From positions 30,096 through 94,095 of the forward strand of contig NZ_OANU01000008.1 of NCBI RefSeq assembly GCF_900089835.1: a stretch of DNA of 64,000 bases. The letters are read 5' to 3'. Position numbers and translations under genes: made by a program. Shown piece by piece: positions 30,928 to 41,258 of this stretch. The notes beneath the pieces are model-generated. The model was not told the origin of the DNA and ran no database searches. It saw only the letters and a list, made by a program, of their open reading frames with translations. Every line of letters begins with the position of its first letter. Position 1 is the first letter of the stretch. This DNA is from Vibrio thalassae (GTDB taxonomy: Bacteria; Pseudomonadota; Gammaproteobacteria; Enterobacterales; Vibrionaceae).

Positions 30928-31494
30928 ATGCGCCTATTAAAAAATAAAACAGCAAAACTCAGCTTAGTCCTCTTCTTATCGACTTTACTCACCGCATGTG
31001 GATTCCACCTACGTGGCGAGTACAATGTGCCCGAAGGTATTAAAGAAATATCCGTCACCAGCTTTGATCCCTATGGCAAAATCACCCGTTTGGTAAAAGA
31101 GCAACTGCGATTAAGCAAAATTGAGATCGTTAAACCTCAACCTGATATTCCAAACCTTCACATTACCGGTGAGTCAATCAGTGACCGCACGCTGTCTTTG
31201 TATCAAAACACGAGAGCGGCAGAAAAAGAATTAACTTATGTCGTCACTTATCGCGTTACCGTACCCGGCCTTGGTTCCAAAGACTTCTCTGCGCAAATCA
31301 CACGTAGTTACTTAGATAACCCTCTATCAGCATTGGCAAAATCTGAAGAAAGATCGCTGATTGAAGATGAAATGAGAAGTTTCTCAGCCCAACAAATGAT
31401 GCGTCAAATGGCACGTTTAAAAACCGAAATTGAGCAATACGAAGCGCAACAAAAGACCGTTAAATCTGACACTCCAGCGTCGTCACAACCCTAG
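30928..31494 (+). CDS. lptE: LPS assembly lipoprotein LptE
   Basis: 188 residues. The signal peptide ends in a lipobox (LLTAC-GFHLRGEY), and the GFHLRG sequence after the lipidated Cys is typical of LptE. It plugs the LptD barrel in the outer membrane and helps insert lipopolysaccharide. DNPLSALAKSEERSLIEDEM corresponds to the conserved DNP...A...E stretch. It starts a run with holA 19 bases downstream, the same order as in E. coli. Confidence 0.94.
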   Translation: MRLLKNKTAKLSLVLFLSTLLTACGFHLRGEYNVPEGIKEISVTSFDPYGKITRLVKEQLRLSKIEIVKPQPDIPNLHITGESISDRTLSLYQNTRAAEKELTYVVTYRVTVPGLGSKDFSAQITRSYLDNPLSALAKSEERSLIEDEMRSFSAQQMMRQMARLKTEIEQYEAQQKTVKSDTPASSQP

Positions 31495-31513
31495 TGCCAT
31501 AGAGTAAAGCAAC

Positions 31514-32533
31514 GTGAGAGTATTTGCCGACCGCCTTGTAGAAACACTGACTCGTCAGTGGCATGGCTGCTACCTTATTTTTGGTAACGAACCATTATTT
31601 GTTCAAGAAAGCCGCGATTTAATTATCGCTAAAGCTCGACAGTTAGGCTTTGAGGAGCACTATCGTTTCTCAGTGGATAGCGCACTCGATTGGAATGATG
31701 TTTATGATTGTACTCAAGCACTGAGTCTGTTTTCGTCAAAGCAAATCATAGAGCTATTTATTCCTGAATCAGGTGTTAGTGCTGCGATTGCCAAGCAATT
31801 ATCAGAAATTTCAGCGCATCTCAACGAAGATATCGTTGTCCTCATCAGCGGAAGCAAGCTGACGAAAGCTCAAGAGTCTGCAAAATGGTTCAAAGCATTA
31901 AATGGTTGTTTGGTCAGCTGCAACGCACCAGATATAAAACATCTGCCGCAATGGGTGATGAGACGATGTCATGCTTCAGGATTAACGCCTGATGGCGAGG
32001 CGGTACAGCTACTTTGCCAATGGCACGAGGGTAACTTGTTTGCCCTTTCTCAGAGCTTAGAAAAACTGTCACTACTTTACCCAGATGGACAACTCAACTT
32101 AATTCGAGTGCAAGAGTCACTAAGTCGCCATAACCATTTTACGGTCTTCCATTGGATAGATGCGATCTTAGAAGGAAAGCCCAAACGTGCTAACCGGATT
32201 TTGTCGCAGCTAGAGGCTGAAGGTATTGAGGCGGTTATCTTATTACGCTCGATACAAAAAGAATTGCAACAGCTGATAAAAATGCAGCAGATGTTAAGCC
32301 AATCTTCGCTTAGCCAAGTCTTTGATAGCTTTAGAATATGGCAAAATAAAAAACCACTTTATAGCGCGGCGCTGCAGCGACTGACCGCAACGCGATTAAA
32401 ACCAGCCATGCAACTACTCGCTTCTATTGAGGTCCAAGTAAAGACCCAGTATGAGATGAGTCCATGGCCCTTTCTACACCAGCTAACGCTCAATCTTAGC
32501 GCTACTGACAGCAGCCTGTCTTTACATCCATAA
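31514..32533 (+). CDS. holA: DNA polymerase III delta subunit HolA
   Basis: 339 residues, close to the usual 343; starts at GTG. Recognisable features are CYLIFGNEPLFVQESRDLI, the clamp-loader AAA+-like fold without a Walker A, and SLSQSLEKLSLLYP-type helical regions in the collar. Delta opens the beta clamp in the clamp loader. In E. coli nadD follows holA directly; here only 70 bases separate holA from rsfS and no nadD is present. Confidence 0.93.
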   Translation: MRVFADRLVETLTRQWHGCYLIFGNEPLFVQESRDLIIAKARQLGFEEHYRFSVDSALDWNDVYDCTQALSLFSSKQIIELFIPESGVSAAIAKQLSEISAHLNEDIVVLISGSKLTKAQESAKWFKALNGCLVSCNAPDIKHLPQWVMRRCHASGLTPDGEAVQLLCQWHEGNLFALSQSLEKLSLLYPDGQLNLIRVQESLSRHNHFTVFHWIDAILEGKPKRANRILSQLEAEGIEAVILLRSIQKELQQLIKMQQMLSQSSLSQVFDSFRIWQNKKPLYSAALQRLTATRLKPAMQLLASIEVQVKTQYEMSPWPFLHQLTLNLSATDSSLSLHP

Positions 32534-32603
32534 ATTCGTGGTATAATTGCGGGTCAATTGAGCTATCTCGCTCAACCTATTTAAGAACAACGAGGAAAAT
32601 CTT

Positions 32604-32921
32604 TTGCAACGCGAAGAGTTGAAACTATTTCTAGCCGACAAAGCCGACGATATGAAAGCACAAGACATCGTAACGATTGATGTTGAAGGTAAGTCAACCG
32701 TGACTGACTTTATGATTGTCTGCACTGGTACGTCCAAAAGACATGTTATTTCAATTGCCGATCATGTTGCTTCTGAAATAAAGAAAGCAGGTATGAAGCC
32801 TCTTGGTGTTGACGGAGAACAAGAAGGCGAATGGGTCGTTCTCGACATGGGTTCAACCATGCTGCATGTTATGCAAGAACAACACCGCGAGCTTTACCAA
32901 TTAGAAAAGCTTTGGAGCTAA
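32604..32921 (+). CDS. rsfS: Ribosomal silencing factor RsfS
   Basis: 105 residues starting at a TTG with GAGGA eight bases upstream. The family core reads [35 protein letters not shown] and ends in LYQLEKLWS, as in E. coli RsfS. It binds ribosomal protein uL14 on the large subunit and blocks subunit joining during slow growth. It is followed 4 bases later by rlmH. Confidence 0.95.
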   Translation: MQREELKLFLADKADDMKAQDIVTIDVEGKSTVTDFMIVCTGTSKRHVISIADHVASEIKKAGMKPLGVDGEQEGEWVVLDMGSTMLHVMQEQHRELYQLEKLWS

Positions 32922-32925
32922 TACG

Positions 32926-33396
32926 TTGAAACTCCAACTCATCGCTGTCGGTACAAAAATGCCGAAATGGGTCGAAGAAGGCTTTCAAGAATACAAACGT
33001 CGTTTCCCACATGATATGCCACTTGAACTGGTAGAGATTGCTGCGGGCAAACGAGGTAAGAATGCTGATATTGCCCGCATCTTACAAAAAGAAGGGGAAG
33101 CAATGTTGGCCGCGGTTCCAAAAGGCAATCGCATCGTGACATTAGATATTCCTGGAAAAAAATGGGATACCCCACAACTTGCGGAACAACTCGAGAGTTG
33201 GAAGCTTGATGGACGTGACGTTTCTATTTTGATTGGCGGCCCTGAAGGACTTGCTCCAGCTTGTAAGGCTGCTGCCGACCAAAGCTGGTCCCTTTCCGCG
33301 CTTACTCTACCTCACCCACTCGTGAGAATTGTAATGGCAGAAAGCCTTTACCGAGCTTGGTCAATTACTGCAAACCATCCTTACCATAGAGAGTAA
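32926..33396 (+). CDS. rlmH: 23S rRNA pseudouridine-1915 N3-methyltransferase RlmH
   Basis: 156 residues from a TTG start. The SPOUT methyltransferase has the SAM-binding knot [13 protein letters not shown] stretch ([24 protein letters not shown]) and the conserved C-terminus [15 protein letters not shown]. It methylates Psi1915 in helix 69 of 23S rRNA. It lies in the rsfS-rlmH-mrdA-mrdB-rlpA transcript, with only 9 bases to mrdA. Confidence 0.97.
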   Translation: MKLQLIAVGTKMPKWVEEGFQEYKRRFPHDMPLELVEIAAGKRGKNADIARILQKEGEAMLAAVPKGNRIVTLDIPGKKWDTPQLAEQLESWKLDGRDVSILIGGPEGLAPACKAAADQSWSLSALTLPHPLVRIVMAESLYRAWSITANHPYHRE

Positions 33397-33407
33397 GCCT
33401 ACAAGTG

Positions 33408-35291
33408 ATGAGACGTAAACGTAGCCAGATACGGGACCATCAGGCAGAAGCACGGCTGTTCAAAAGCCGTGCTGTTGTTGCATTTGTATTTATCATCTCC
33501 ATGATGCTAGTACTTGTTGCAAACCTCTACAATATTCAAGTTAATCAGTATCAAGACTACAAGACTCGTTCGAATGACAACCGCATAAAAGTGGTGCCAA
33601 TCGCACCTAATCGCGGCCTTATTTACGATAGAAACGGCATCCTGCTGGCGGAAAACCGTCCGGTATTCAACTTAGAAATCACCCCTGAAAAGGTGAAAAA
33701 TATGGATGAAACCATTGCAGGACTACGCAAATTTTTAGACATTCCTGAAGATCGAATTGAAGCGTTTGATCGAGATAGAAAGCGCACGCGTCGCTTCAAG
33801 TCTATCCCGCTGCTCACTCAACTAACAGAAGAGCAAGTGGCTGTATTTTCTGTCAATCAACATAAGTTTCCTGGCGTCGAGATAACAGCAAGCCTGAAGC
33901 GTTACTACCCCTTTGGTGATGTGCTAACCCACGTAATTGGTTACGTATCGCGAATCAATGATCGCGATATGCGTCGTCTTGTGCGTGAAGAAAGAGAAGC
34001 GAACTACCAAGCCACGCGTGATATCGGTAAATTAGGTATAGAACGCTACTACGAAGAAATTCTACATGGTACGGCGGGCTATCAAGAAGTAGAAGTGAAC
34101 AGCCGCGGTCGTGTACTACGCACGTTGAAATTTGTGCCACCAATTCCTGGTAAAGATATCGTGTTAAACCTCGATATCAAGTTGCAACTTAAGGTCCATA
34201 AGCTGTTGGCGGGACGTCGTGGCTCTGCGATCGTATTAGATCCAAATGACAATGGCGTCCTTGCGATGGTTTCAAGCCCAAGCTACGATCCGAACGCCTT
34301 TGTTAACGGTATCTCTAGTAAAGCGTATAAAGCGTTGCTCGAAGACAAAAACCGTCCGTTAGTGAATCGTGCAACGCTTGGTATTTATCCACCAGCTTCC
34401 ACAGTAAAACCTTTTATTGCGGTAGGTGCACTTCAAGAAGGGGTCATTACACCGCAAACAACGCGGAATGACCCAGGATATTGGCGCATTCCAAATTCGA
34501 AAACTCGCCCATTCCGCGATTGGCTTCGTTGGGGTCACGGTAAGGTCGATATTCTCAAAGCTATTGAAGAGTCTGTGGATACTTTCTTCTATCAAATCGC
34601 CTATGACATGGGCATAGACAGGCTATCCAAATGGATGATGATGTTCGGTTTTGGTGACTATACCGGTATTGATATCTACGAGGAAAGTAAAGCCAATATG
34701 CCAACAAGAGAATGGAAAATGGCTCGTCACCGAACGCCATGGTATCAAGGCGATACGATTCCAGTAGGTATTGGTCAGGGTTACTGGACAGCCACTCCAA
34801 TGCAAATTGCCAAAGCAACATCCGTACTCGTTAATCATGGTGAAGTACTTTCTCCTCATCTATTACGTGCAACAATTGATAATGGGGATAGCTTTGAACA
34901 TCAAACCATGGCAGAAGTTGATTCTCGTCCACCCATTACTGGTGTGAAAGAAAGCTACTGGGATATTGCGCTTGAAGGGATGCGTTTGGTAAACCACGGC
35001 CCTAAGGGAACCGCAAGACGTGCCTTTAAGAACATGCCTTACCAATCTGGTGGTAAGTCTGGTACTGCTCAAGTCTTTAGCCTAGCTCAAGACCAAGAGT
35101 ACAACGCCGAAGAGCTAGAAGAGCACTTGAAAGACCACGCCTTATTTACAGGTTTTGCCCCTTTCAAAAAGCCAGAAGTGGTGGTGACGGTTGTTCTAGA
35201 AAACGCGGGTGGCGGTTCTTCAAACGGCGCGCCAGTAGTGCGACAGCTGTTTGACTTAGCCCTTCGAGACGAAAAGAGTGAAGAAGAATGA
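33408..35291 (+). CDS. mrdA: Penicillin-binding protein 2 (PBP2, MrdA)
   Basis: 627 residues from the ATG at 33408 (a GTG codon immediately before it could also serve). One N-terminal membrane helix ([21 protein letters not shown]) anchors a pedestal domain and a transpeptidase domain. The active-site serine (about residue 331) is in [15 protein letters not shown] is the SxN-type motif (SVD); the KTG motif is KSGTAQ. With RodA it builds the sidewall peptidoglycan of rods. The stop overlaps the start of mrdB by four bases. Confidence 0.96.
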   Translation: MRRKRSQIRDHQAEARLFKSRAVVAFVFIISMMLVLVANLYNIQVNQYQDYKTRSNDNRIKVVPIAPNRGLIYDRNGILLAENRPVFNLEITPEKVKNMDETIAGLRKFLDIPEDRIEAFDRDRKRTRRFKSIPLLTQLTEEQVAVFSVNQHKFPGVEITASLKRYYPFGDVLTHVIGYVSRINDRDMRRLVREEREANYQATRDIGKLGIERYYEEILHGTAGYQEVEVNSRGRVLRTLKFVPPIPGKDIVLNLDIKLQLKVHKLLAGRRGSAIVLDPNDNGVLAMVSSPSYDPNAFVNGISSKAYKALLEDKNRPLVNRATLGIYPPASTVKPFIAVGALQEGVITPQTTRNDPGYWRIPNSKTRPFRDWLRWGHGKVDILKAIEESVDTFFYQIAYDMGIDRLSKWMMMFGFGDYTGIDIYEESKANMPTREWKMARHRTPWYQGDTIPVGIGQGYWTATPMQIAKATSVLVNHGEVLSPHLLRATIDNGDSFEHQTMAEVDSRPPITGVKESYWDIALEGMRLVNHGPKGTARRAFKNMPYQSGGKSGTAQVFSLAQDQEYNAEELEEHLKDHALFTGFAPFKKPEVVVTVVLENAGGGSSNGAPVVRQLFDLALRDEKSEEE

Positions 35292-36409
35292 GATTTGATC
35301 CATCAACCGGACAAAATAGAGTTCTATTCGAACGTTTCCATATCGACTTGCCATTACTGTTAGGGATTTTGGCGTTAATGGGCTTTGGTCTTGTGGTGAT
35401 GTACAGCGCAAGTGGACAAAGTTTGGCAATGATGGACCGACAGGCCATGCGCATGGTTTTAGCGCTAGCGGTGATGATTGTGCTCGCTCAGATATCACCA
35501 AGAACCTATGAATCACTGGCCCCTTTCATGTTTTTTATCGGTGTCTTGCTCTTGTTGGGGGTGCTGTTTTTCGGGGAAGCCTCCAAAGGCGCGCAAAGGT
35601 GGCTTAATCTTGGGTTTATTCGCTTCCAGCCATCTGAGTTACTCAAACTTGCAGTGCCTCTGATGGTTGCCCGGTATATAGGTAAACGCTCACTACCGAT
35701 TACTTTTCAAACGCTAGTCATGTCGCTGGTGATGGTGTTTGTACCAACCATACTCATTGCAAAGCAACCCGACTTAGGGACCTCCATTCTGATTGCGGCT
35801 TCGGGGATCTTTGTTATCTTCCTTGCTGGTATTAGCTGGAAAATTATCATTGGTGCAATGGTCGCACTTGGCGGGTTTATCCCGGTTTTATGGTTCTTTT
35901 TGATGCGTGAATACCAAAAGGTCCGCGTTAGAACCTTATTCGACCCAGAGTCAGACCCACTTGGTGCCGGTTATCATATTATTCAAAGTAAAATCGCCAT
36001 CGGCTCTGGGGGCATTAGTGGAAAAGGTTGGATGCAAGGCACTCAATCACAACTTGAGTTCATCCCAGAAAGGCATACTGACTTTATTTTTGCCGTCATC
36101 GCCGAAGAATGGGGCATGATAGGCATCTTGCTCCTCCTGACTCTGTATCTGTTCATCATTGGGCGTGGCTTATATTTGGCCAGTTCAGCCCAAACTGCAT
36201 TTGGTCGAATGATGGCAGGCAGTATCGTGCTTAGCTTTTTTGTTTACGTTTTCGTAAATATTGGTATGGTAAGCGGTATATTACCCGTGGTAGGTGTACC
36301 TCTACCTCTTGTCAGCTATGGTGGCACCTCAATGGTGACCCTGATGGCTGGTTTCGGCATCCTAATGTCTATTCACACGCACAGAAAGGCATTTTCAAAG
36401 GCAACGTAA
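35288..36409 (+). CDS. mrdB: Rod shape-determining peptidoglycan glycosyltransferase RodA (MrdB)
   Basis: 373 residues with about ten membrane helices, SEDS family. Conserved stretches include [31 protein letters not shown], and the extracytoplasmic loop [21 protein letters not shown]...[19 protein letters not shown] with the catalytic Asp region. It polymerises lipid II as the partner of PBP2. It overlaps mrdA by ATGA and shares one base (TAATG) with rlpA, so the genes are translationally coupled. Confidence 0.96.
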   Translation: MRFDPSTGQNRVLFERFHIDLPLLLGILALMGFGLVVMYSASGQSLAMMDRQAMRMVLALAVMIVLAQISPRTYESLAPFMFFIGVLLLLGVLFFGEASKGAQRWLNLGFIRFQPSELLKLAVPLMVARYIGKRSLPITFQTLVMSLVMVFVPTILIAKQPDLGTSILIAASGIFVIFLAGISWKIIIGAMVALGGFIPVLWFFLMREYQKVRVRTLFDPESDPLGAGYHIIQSKIAIGSGGISGKGWMQGTQSQLEFIPERHTDFIFAVIAEEWGMIGILLLLTLYLFIIGRGLYLASSAQTAFGRMMAGSIVLSFFVYVFVNIGMVSGILPVVGVPLPLVSYGGTSMVTLMAGFGILMSIHTHRKAFSKAT

Positions 36410-37209
36410 TGAACCGATTTTCTTCCCACTACCGTCACTATCAGGCATTGCTTTGCTTTACAGTAGGATTGGTCGCCCTGGCTGGTTGTTCATCATCCGA
36501 TAGTCGCTACGAGTTAGCCGATGATGTCGCGCCTTCAAGTCCTATCTCCGTTGACCACATCGAAGGCGTTCAACCCAAATATGAGCCCTATAGTTTAGGC
36601 GGTAACAAAAATTACACCTTGCGAGGAAAAAGCTACAAGGTGATTAAAGATCCAGCCGGATTTAAAGAGCGTGGCCAAGCTTCTTGGTATGGTAAAAAAT
36701 TTCATGGCCACTTGACCTCAAATGGTGAGGTATATGATATGTACTCGATGTCAGCTGCGCATAAAACCTTACCGTTACCCAGCTATGTCAAAGTCACCAA
36801 CCTAAACAACGGCAAAGAAACCATCGTGCGCGTCAATGACCGTGGCCCTTTCCATGAGGGACGAATCATTGACCTAAGTTACGCGGCGGCGAAAAAACTG
36901 GATGTCATTAAGACGGGTACAGCAAACGTTGAAATTGAAGTCATCATTGTTGAGCGCTCAACCAGTCAGCACAAAGCAGAAAAGCACCCTGAGTACACGA
37001 TACAAGTTGCGGCCTCTCCGCATAAAGATCGCATCGAAACTTTATCGAAAGAACTCGGTCAAAAGCTAGCAGTGGATACATTTCTAACACCTATTAATAG
37101 CAACTACCGTCTGATGCTAGGTCCATTCAAAGACTATAAGCAGACTCAAGATGTTCTCGAACAAGTGAAAAAGATTGGCTACTCCTCAGCTTTCGTCAAA
37201 AAAATGTAA
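36409..37209 (+). CDS. rlpA: RlpA septal/endolytic peptidoglycan lipoprotein
   Basis: 266 residues. The lipobox is VALAGC-SS. A double-psi beta barrel (GQASWYGKKFHGHLTSNGEVYDM...VRVNDRGPFHEGRIIDLSYAAA) carries the conserved His and Asp found in lytic transglycosylase RlpA proteins. A C-terminal SPOR domain (YTIQVAASPHKDRIE...LMLGPFKDY) binds denuded glycan strands. It acts on septal peptidoglycan in Vibrio and Pseudomonas relatives. The start overlaps mrdB by one base. Confidence 0.94.
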   Translation: MNRFSSHYRHYQALLCFTVGLVALAGCSSSDSRYELADDVAPSSPISVDHIEGVQPKYEPYSLGGNKNYTLRGKSYKVIKDPAGFKERGQASWYGKKFHGHLTSNGEVYDMYSMSAAHKTLPLPSYVKVTNLNNGKETIVRVNDRGPFHEGRIIDLSYAAAKKLDVIKTGTANVEIEVIIVERSTSQHKAEKHPEYTIQVAASPHKDRIETLSKELGQKLAVDTFLTPINSNYRLMLGPFKDYKQTQDVLEQVKKIGYSSAFVKKM

Positions 37210-37330
37210 ACATCATTGACATAAATAACGGTTGTTACTTAGTGTAAGCTATCTAGTTTGCCTGGACCGTTCTGTTAATATACGGACAACAAACAAAAAT
37301 TGTATTCAAATGAATAAGAATAAACCTTCT

Positions 37331-38488
37331 ATGAAACTTCTAACTTCCATCGCTCTTACCGCAACTTTAGCAGCAACTTCTGCTTCTGCGGCTCCTGTTG
37401 TTATGCCGGATGCACCTCAAATCGCAGCGAAAGGCTTCGTTTTGATGGACTACAATTCAGGCAAAGTCCTTGCTGAAAAAGAGATGAACACTCAACTTCA
37501 CCCAGCAAGCCTGACAAAAATGATGACCAGTTATGTTATCGGCCAAGAACTAAAGCGCGGTAACATCACGCCAGAAGATGAAGTGACCATCAGTAAAAAT
37601 GCATGGGCAAAAAACTTCCCTGATTCATCGAAGATGTTTATCGAAGTAGGTACAAAAGTTACCGTTGCTGAATTGAATAAAGGCATCATCATCCAATCTG
37701 GCAATGATGCTTGTGTCGCCATGGCAGAGCACATTGCAGGTTCAGAAGATGCGTTTGTCGATTTGATGAATGCATGGGCAAAATCGATTGGCATGAACAA
37801 CTCTCATTTTGCCAATGTTCATGGCTTAGACAACCCTAACTTATACTCTACTCCGTACGACTTAGCACTCCTTGGTCGCGCGCTGATTCGTGACGTTCCA
37901 GACGAGTACCGTATTTACGCCGAGAAGAAATTTACCTACAACGGCATTACTCAATACAACCGCAATGGCTTGCTTTGGGATAAGAGCATGAACGTTGACG
38001 GTATCAAAACCGGCCATACCAGTCAGGCTGGCTATAACTTGGTCAGCTCTGCAACCGAAGGCAAAATGCGTTTAGTCGCGGTTGTGATGGGTACAAAGAG
38101 TGCGAATGCACGTAAATCAGAAAGCAAAAAGCTACTAAGCTACGGCTTCCGATTCTTTGAAACGGTTAACCCGCACAAAGCGAATGAAACCTTTGTGGAA
38201 GAAAAAGTATGGATGGGTGACAAAGATACCGTAGCGCTTGGTGTAGACCAAGATACTTTCGTCACATTGCCACGTGGTCAAGCTAAGAATTTAAAAGCCA
38301 GCTTCGTACTTGAAAAACAACTTGAAGCACCAATATCTAAAGGCGATGTCGTTGGTAAGCTATACTATCAACTAGACGGCGAAGATGTTGCTGAATATCC
38401 ACTACTTGCTCTTGAGAATGTTCAAGAAGGTAGCCTGTTCAGTCGTTTATGGGATTACATCGTATTACTTTTCAAGAGTTTGTTCTAA
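37331..38488 (+). CDS. dacA: D-alanyl-D-alanine carboxypeptidase PBP5 (DacA)
   Basis: 385 residues from the ATG at 37331, where the signal peptide (KLLTSIALTATLAATSASA) begins; an ATG at 37310 is an alternative. Active-site Ser60 lies in SLTK, SGN in QSGNDACVAMAEH, and KTG in GIKTGHT. The C-terminal beta domain ends in an amphipathic membrane anchor (LFSRLWDYIVLLFKSLF). It trims the terminal D-Ala from pentapeptides in the periplasm. It follows rlpA by 121 bases and is followed by a terminator and ybeD. Confidence 0.95.
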   Translation: MKLLTSIALTATLAATSASAAPVVMPDAPQIAAKGFVLMDYNSGKVLAEKEMNTQLHPASLTKMMTSYVIGQELKRGNITPEDEVTISKNAWAKNFPDSSKMFIEVGTKVTVAELNKGIIIQSGNDACVAMAEHIAGSEDAFVDLMNAWAKSIGMNNSHFANVHGLDNPNLYSTPYDLALLGRALIRDVPDEYRIYAEKKFTYNGITQYNRNGLLWDKSMNVDGIKTGHTSQAGYNLVSSATEGKMRLVAVVMGTKSANARKSESKKLLSYGFRFFETVNPHKANETFVEEKVWMGDKDTVALGVDQDTFVTLPRGQAKNLKASFVLEKQLEAPISKGDVVGKLYYQLDGEDVAEYPLLALENVQEGSLFSRLWDYIVLLFKSLF

Positions 38489-38526
38489 GACGCTAACGCT
38501 TGAGTTAACCGTAATCAAGTCTCAGT

Positions 38527-38553
38527 AAAGCCGCATTGTGCGGCTTTAATTTT
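38527..38553 (+). terminator. Terminator between dacA and ybeD
   Basis: AAAGCCGCA pairs with TGCGGCTTT and is followed by AATTTTTG. ybeD is likely transcribed from its own promoter or by partial readthrough. Confidence 0.85.
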
Positions 38554-38631
38554 TGTTGGCTTGAGATCATCCACATAAGGCATTACTATTCGCATCGTTA
38601 TAACGAATTGGTATTTTTTGGAGTCCCTAAT

Positions 38632-38910
38632 ATGTTGACCATCAACTCTGATGCAAAACTCAAAGACCTACTAGAGTTCCCTTGCTCTTTTACATTCAAA
38701 GTGATGGGTTACGCTAAGCCAGAACTTCCTGAAAAGGTAGTGGAAGTAATCCAGCGCCACGCGCCAGGGGACTACAGCCCAACTATCAAACCAAGCGCAA
38801 AAGGTAACTACCACGCAGTATCAATCAACATTACTGCCACCTCAATCGAGCAGGTAGAAACCTTGTATAAAGAGCTTGGTGATATCGATATTGTTCGTAT
38901 GGTTCTATAA
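38632..38910 (+). CDS. ybeD: YbeD (DUF493) family protein
   Basis: 92 residues from the ATG at 38632, preceded by TTGGAGTCC (GGAG). Family sequence is clear: [36 protein letters not shown] and the end [15 protein letters not shown]. It is a small cytoplasmic ferredoxin-like fold protein of unclear role, kept beside lipB in many gammaproteobacteria. The link to lipoate synthesis is by position only. Confidence 0.94.
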   Translation: MLTINSDAKLKDLLEFPCSFTFKVMGYAKPELPEKVVEVIQRHAPGDYSPTIKPSAKGNYHAVSINITATSIEQVETLYKELGDIDIVRMVL

Positions 38911-38935
38911 AAGTTTTAAATTTTAAATTTTTTTT

Positions 38936-38962
38936 GAAAGCAGCTTAGGCTGCTTTCTTTTT
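38936..38962 (+). terminator. Terminator after ybeD
   Basis: GAAAGCAGC pairs with GCTGCTTTC around TTAG, followed by TTTTT. Confidence 0.9.
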
Positions 38963-39085
38963 AAATATCAGAAACCTAGCCACATTGACACCGTCAGTCG
39001 TTAATAATTCGTTATTTATTGGTAGTTCAAAACCACCAACATGTTTATAATGCGAATACTTTATTAAGTGGTAGCGGAGCGATTA

Positions 39086-39727
39086 GTGGAAAATCAACTA
39101 GTTGTAAGAAAGCTTGGTAGAAAAGACTATGAGCCAGTCTGGAAAGCAATGCATGAGTTCACGGATAATCGCACTGAGCAAACGCGTGACGAAGTTTGGC
39201 TAGTAGAACACAACCCTGTCTTCACCCAAGGACAGGCAGGTAAAGCTGAGCACTTACTCAACACTGGTGATATTCCCGTAGTTCAAAGTGATCGTGGCGG
39301 ACAAGTTACCTACCATGGCCCTGGTCAATTGGTCGCCTATTTTCTTATTAACTTGCGCCGCAAGAAACTTGGTGTCCGAGAGTTGGTAACTCACATTGAA
39401 AACCTCGTGATTCAGACACTCAAAGAATACAATATCGAATCAGCAGCGAGACCCGATGCTCCTGGGGTTTATGTCGACAATAAAAAAGTCTGTTCGTTGG
39501 GCTTACGTATCCGAAAAGGATGCTCTTTCCATGGACTGGCACTCAACGTCAATATGGATCTCACCCCATTCTTAAGAATTAATCCTTGCGGCTATGCCGG
39601 CATGGAAATGGTTCAGGTCAGCCAATTAGGCGGTCCACAGCAAGTGTCCGTCGTAGAAGACCAATTAATCAAAGCACTCATAACAATACTTGATTACGAG
39701 CAAGTAGAATTCAGCGAAGAAGCATAA
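39086..39727 (+). CDS. lipB: Octanoyl-[acyl-carrier-protein]:protein N-octanoyltransferase LipB
   Basis: 213 residues from the GTG at 39086. GGAG lies 7 bases upstream and the product then begins [10 protein letters not shown], like E. coli LipB; a GTG at 39068 is less likely. Motifs are [13 protein letters not shown], the Lys/Cys catalytic pair region [26 protein letters not shown], and NPCGYAGM. It transfers octanoate from ACP to lipoyl domains. lipA follows 4 bases later. Confidence 0.96.
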   Translation: MENQLVVRKLGRKDYEPVWKAMHEFTDNRTEQTRDEVWLVEHNPVFTQGQAGKAEHLLNTGDIPVVQSDRGGQVTYHGPGQLVAYFLINLRRKKLGVRELVTHIENLVIQTLKEYNIESAARPDAPGVYVDNKKVCSLGLRIRKGCSFHGLALNVNMDLTPFLRINPCGYAGMEMVQVSQLGGPQQVSVVEDQLIKALITILDYEQVEFSEEA

Positions 39728-39731
39728 GACG

Positions 39732-40697
39732 ATGAGCAAACCTATCCAAATGGAAAAAGGCGTTAAGTACCGTGACGCTGACAAAATGGCACTGATTCCA
39801 GTGAAGAACATGCCAACTGAGCAAAAAGAAATCCTTCGTAAACCAGAATGGATGAAGATCAAACTGCCGGCAGACAGCCAGCGCATTCAGGATATCAAGT
39901 CCGCAATGCGTAAAAATGATCTGCATTCTGTTTGTGAAGAAGCGTCATGCCCTAACTTAGCGGAGTGCTTCAATCACGGTACGGCAACATTTATGATTCT
40001 TGGTGCCATTTGTACTCGTCGTTGCCCTTTCTGTGATGTCGCCCATGGTCGCCCTAACGCGCCTGAAGCCGGAGAGCCTAAGAAGTTGGCACAAACCATC
40101 AAAGACATGAAGCTTAAGTACGTCGTCGTGACCTCTGTAGACCGTGATGATCTTCGTGATGGTGGCGCGACACACTTTGCTGACTGTAACCGTGAAATCC
40201 GCGCACTTAACCCAGAAATCCGTATTGAAACACTGGTCCCAGATTTCCGTGGTCGTATGGATGTTGCGCTTGAGGCGATGAAAGACAACCCACCCGATGT
40301 CTTCAACCACAATTTAGAGACCGCTCCTCGTCTGTATCGTAAAGCGCGTCCTGGTGCAAACTACAAGTGGTCACTGCAACTGCTCAAGAAATTTAAAGAG
40401 ATGCACCCTGATGTCCCAACAAAATCGGGCCTAATGATGGGCTTAGGTGAAACGAAAGAAGAGATCGTAGAAGTACTGAAAGATCTTCGCGAGCACGGTG
40501 TTACTATGCTAACGCTTGGTCAGTACCTAGCGCCGAGTCGTCACCACTTACCTGTTGAGCGCTACGTGCCACCATCAGAGTTTGATGAGCTAAAAGAAAT
40601 TGCGTTGGAACTGGGCTTTACCCACGCTGCATGTGGGCCATTTGTTCGCTCTTCTTATCATGCAGACCTACAGGCTCAAGGCGTAGAAATTAAGTAA
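39732..40697 (+). CDS. lipA: Lipoyl synthase LipA
   Basis: 321 residues, radical-SAM enzyme. The auxiliary cluster is bound by [12 protein letters not shown], the SAM cluster by CTRRCPFC. The C-terminal serine of the RSSYH motif (FVRSSYHAD) is present. It inserts two sulfurs into octanoyl groups attached by LipB, completing lipoate on dehydrogenases and the glycine cleavage H protein. Second gene of lipB-lipA, followed by a terminator. Confidence 0.97.
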   Translation: MSKPIQMEKGVKYRDADKMALIPVKNMPTEQKEILRKPEWMKIKLPADSQRIQDIKSAMRKNDLHSVCEEASCPNLAECFNHGTATFMILGAICTRRCPFCDVAHGRPNAPEAGEPKKLAQTIKDMKLKYVVVTSVDRDDLRDGGATHFADCNREIRALNPEIRIETLVPDFRGRMDVALEAMKDNPPDVFNHNLETAPRLYRKARPGANYKWSLQLLKKFKEMHPDVPTKSGLMMGLGETKEEIVEVLKDLREHGVTMLTLGQYLAPSRHHLPVERYVPPSEFDELKEIALELGFTHAACGPFVRSSYHADLQAQGVEIK

Positions 40698-40718
40698 TTC
40701 TATTTTTCTTTGCTTGTT

Positions 40719-40757
40719 AAACACGGATTCGCTCTTAGAGCCATCCGTGTTTTTTTA
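40719..40757 (+). terminator. Rho-independent terminator of lipB-lipA
   Basis: AAACACGGAT pairs with ATCCGTGTTT across a 14-base loop, followed by a T-run. Confidence 0.85.
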
Positions 40758-40848
40758 AGAAAACTCGCCAAGATGACAATCTCATACTCGCAATTTCGCG
40801 ATATTTAGGTAGGATTAAATAAAAATAAGATTCAATCAGGGATGTAGC

Positions 40849-41178
40849 ATGAAGTTACTTAAAGTTAGTCTGCCTATTTTAGCCGCTACTATTATTGGTG
40901 GTTGTGCGCAGAATACGCAACAAGACAACTACTTAGAGGCGTCATTTGAGCTGTGTAATACCGAGGTAAATCTATACTCGGTGAGCGACGATGGTCGAGT
41001 TCGTATCGTTTGTAAAGACGGCGCTAAATTCGCACTGAACAGCGAGAAAACGCTGGATATCATGCGTGACATTAATATTGATTACTGTAATGGTGAAGGC
41101 TTGGGACAATTTAGTGAAAGTCGCAAGTACTATTCGTTCAAGTGTAAATCTGGAACTTTACTGAATATCAACAAGTAG
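40849..41178 (+). CDS. Small lipoprotein of unknown function
   Basis: 109 residues. Signal peptide and lipobox are clear (KLLKVSLPILAATIIGGC-AQN, lipidated Cys19). The mature domain holds four further cysteines (ELCNTE, RIVCKD, DYCNGE, FKCKSG), which could form two disulfides. No family is recognised. It has a GGGATG ribosome binding site region, stands alone between lipA and the convergent glyA, and ends at a shared terminator. A periplasmic, outer-membrane-anchored protein is the likely location because the residue after Cys is Ala rather than Asp. Confidence 0.75.
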   Translation: MKLLKVSLPILAATIIGGCAQNTQQDNYLEASFELCNTEVNLYSVSDDGRVRIVCKDGAKFALNSEKTLDIMRDINIDYCNGEGLGQFSESRKYYSFKCKSGTLLNINK

Positions 41179-41210
41179 CTAGCGTTTACTTTTTAAACGG
41201 ATACAAGATC

Positions 41211-41237
41211 AAAAAAGCGAGCTCAAAGCTCGCTTTT
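41211..41237. terminator. Bidirectional terminator between the lipoprotein gene and glyA
   Basis: AAAAGCGAGCT pairs with AGCTCGCTTTT around CAA, with A and T runs outside, so it serves both convergent genes. Confidence 0.88.
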
Positions 41238-41258
41238 ATTATTTCTTAGATAAATCTA

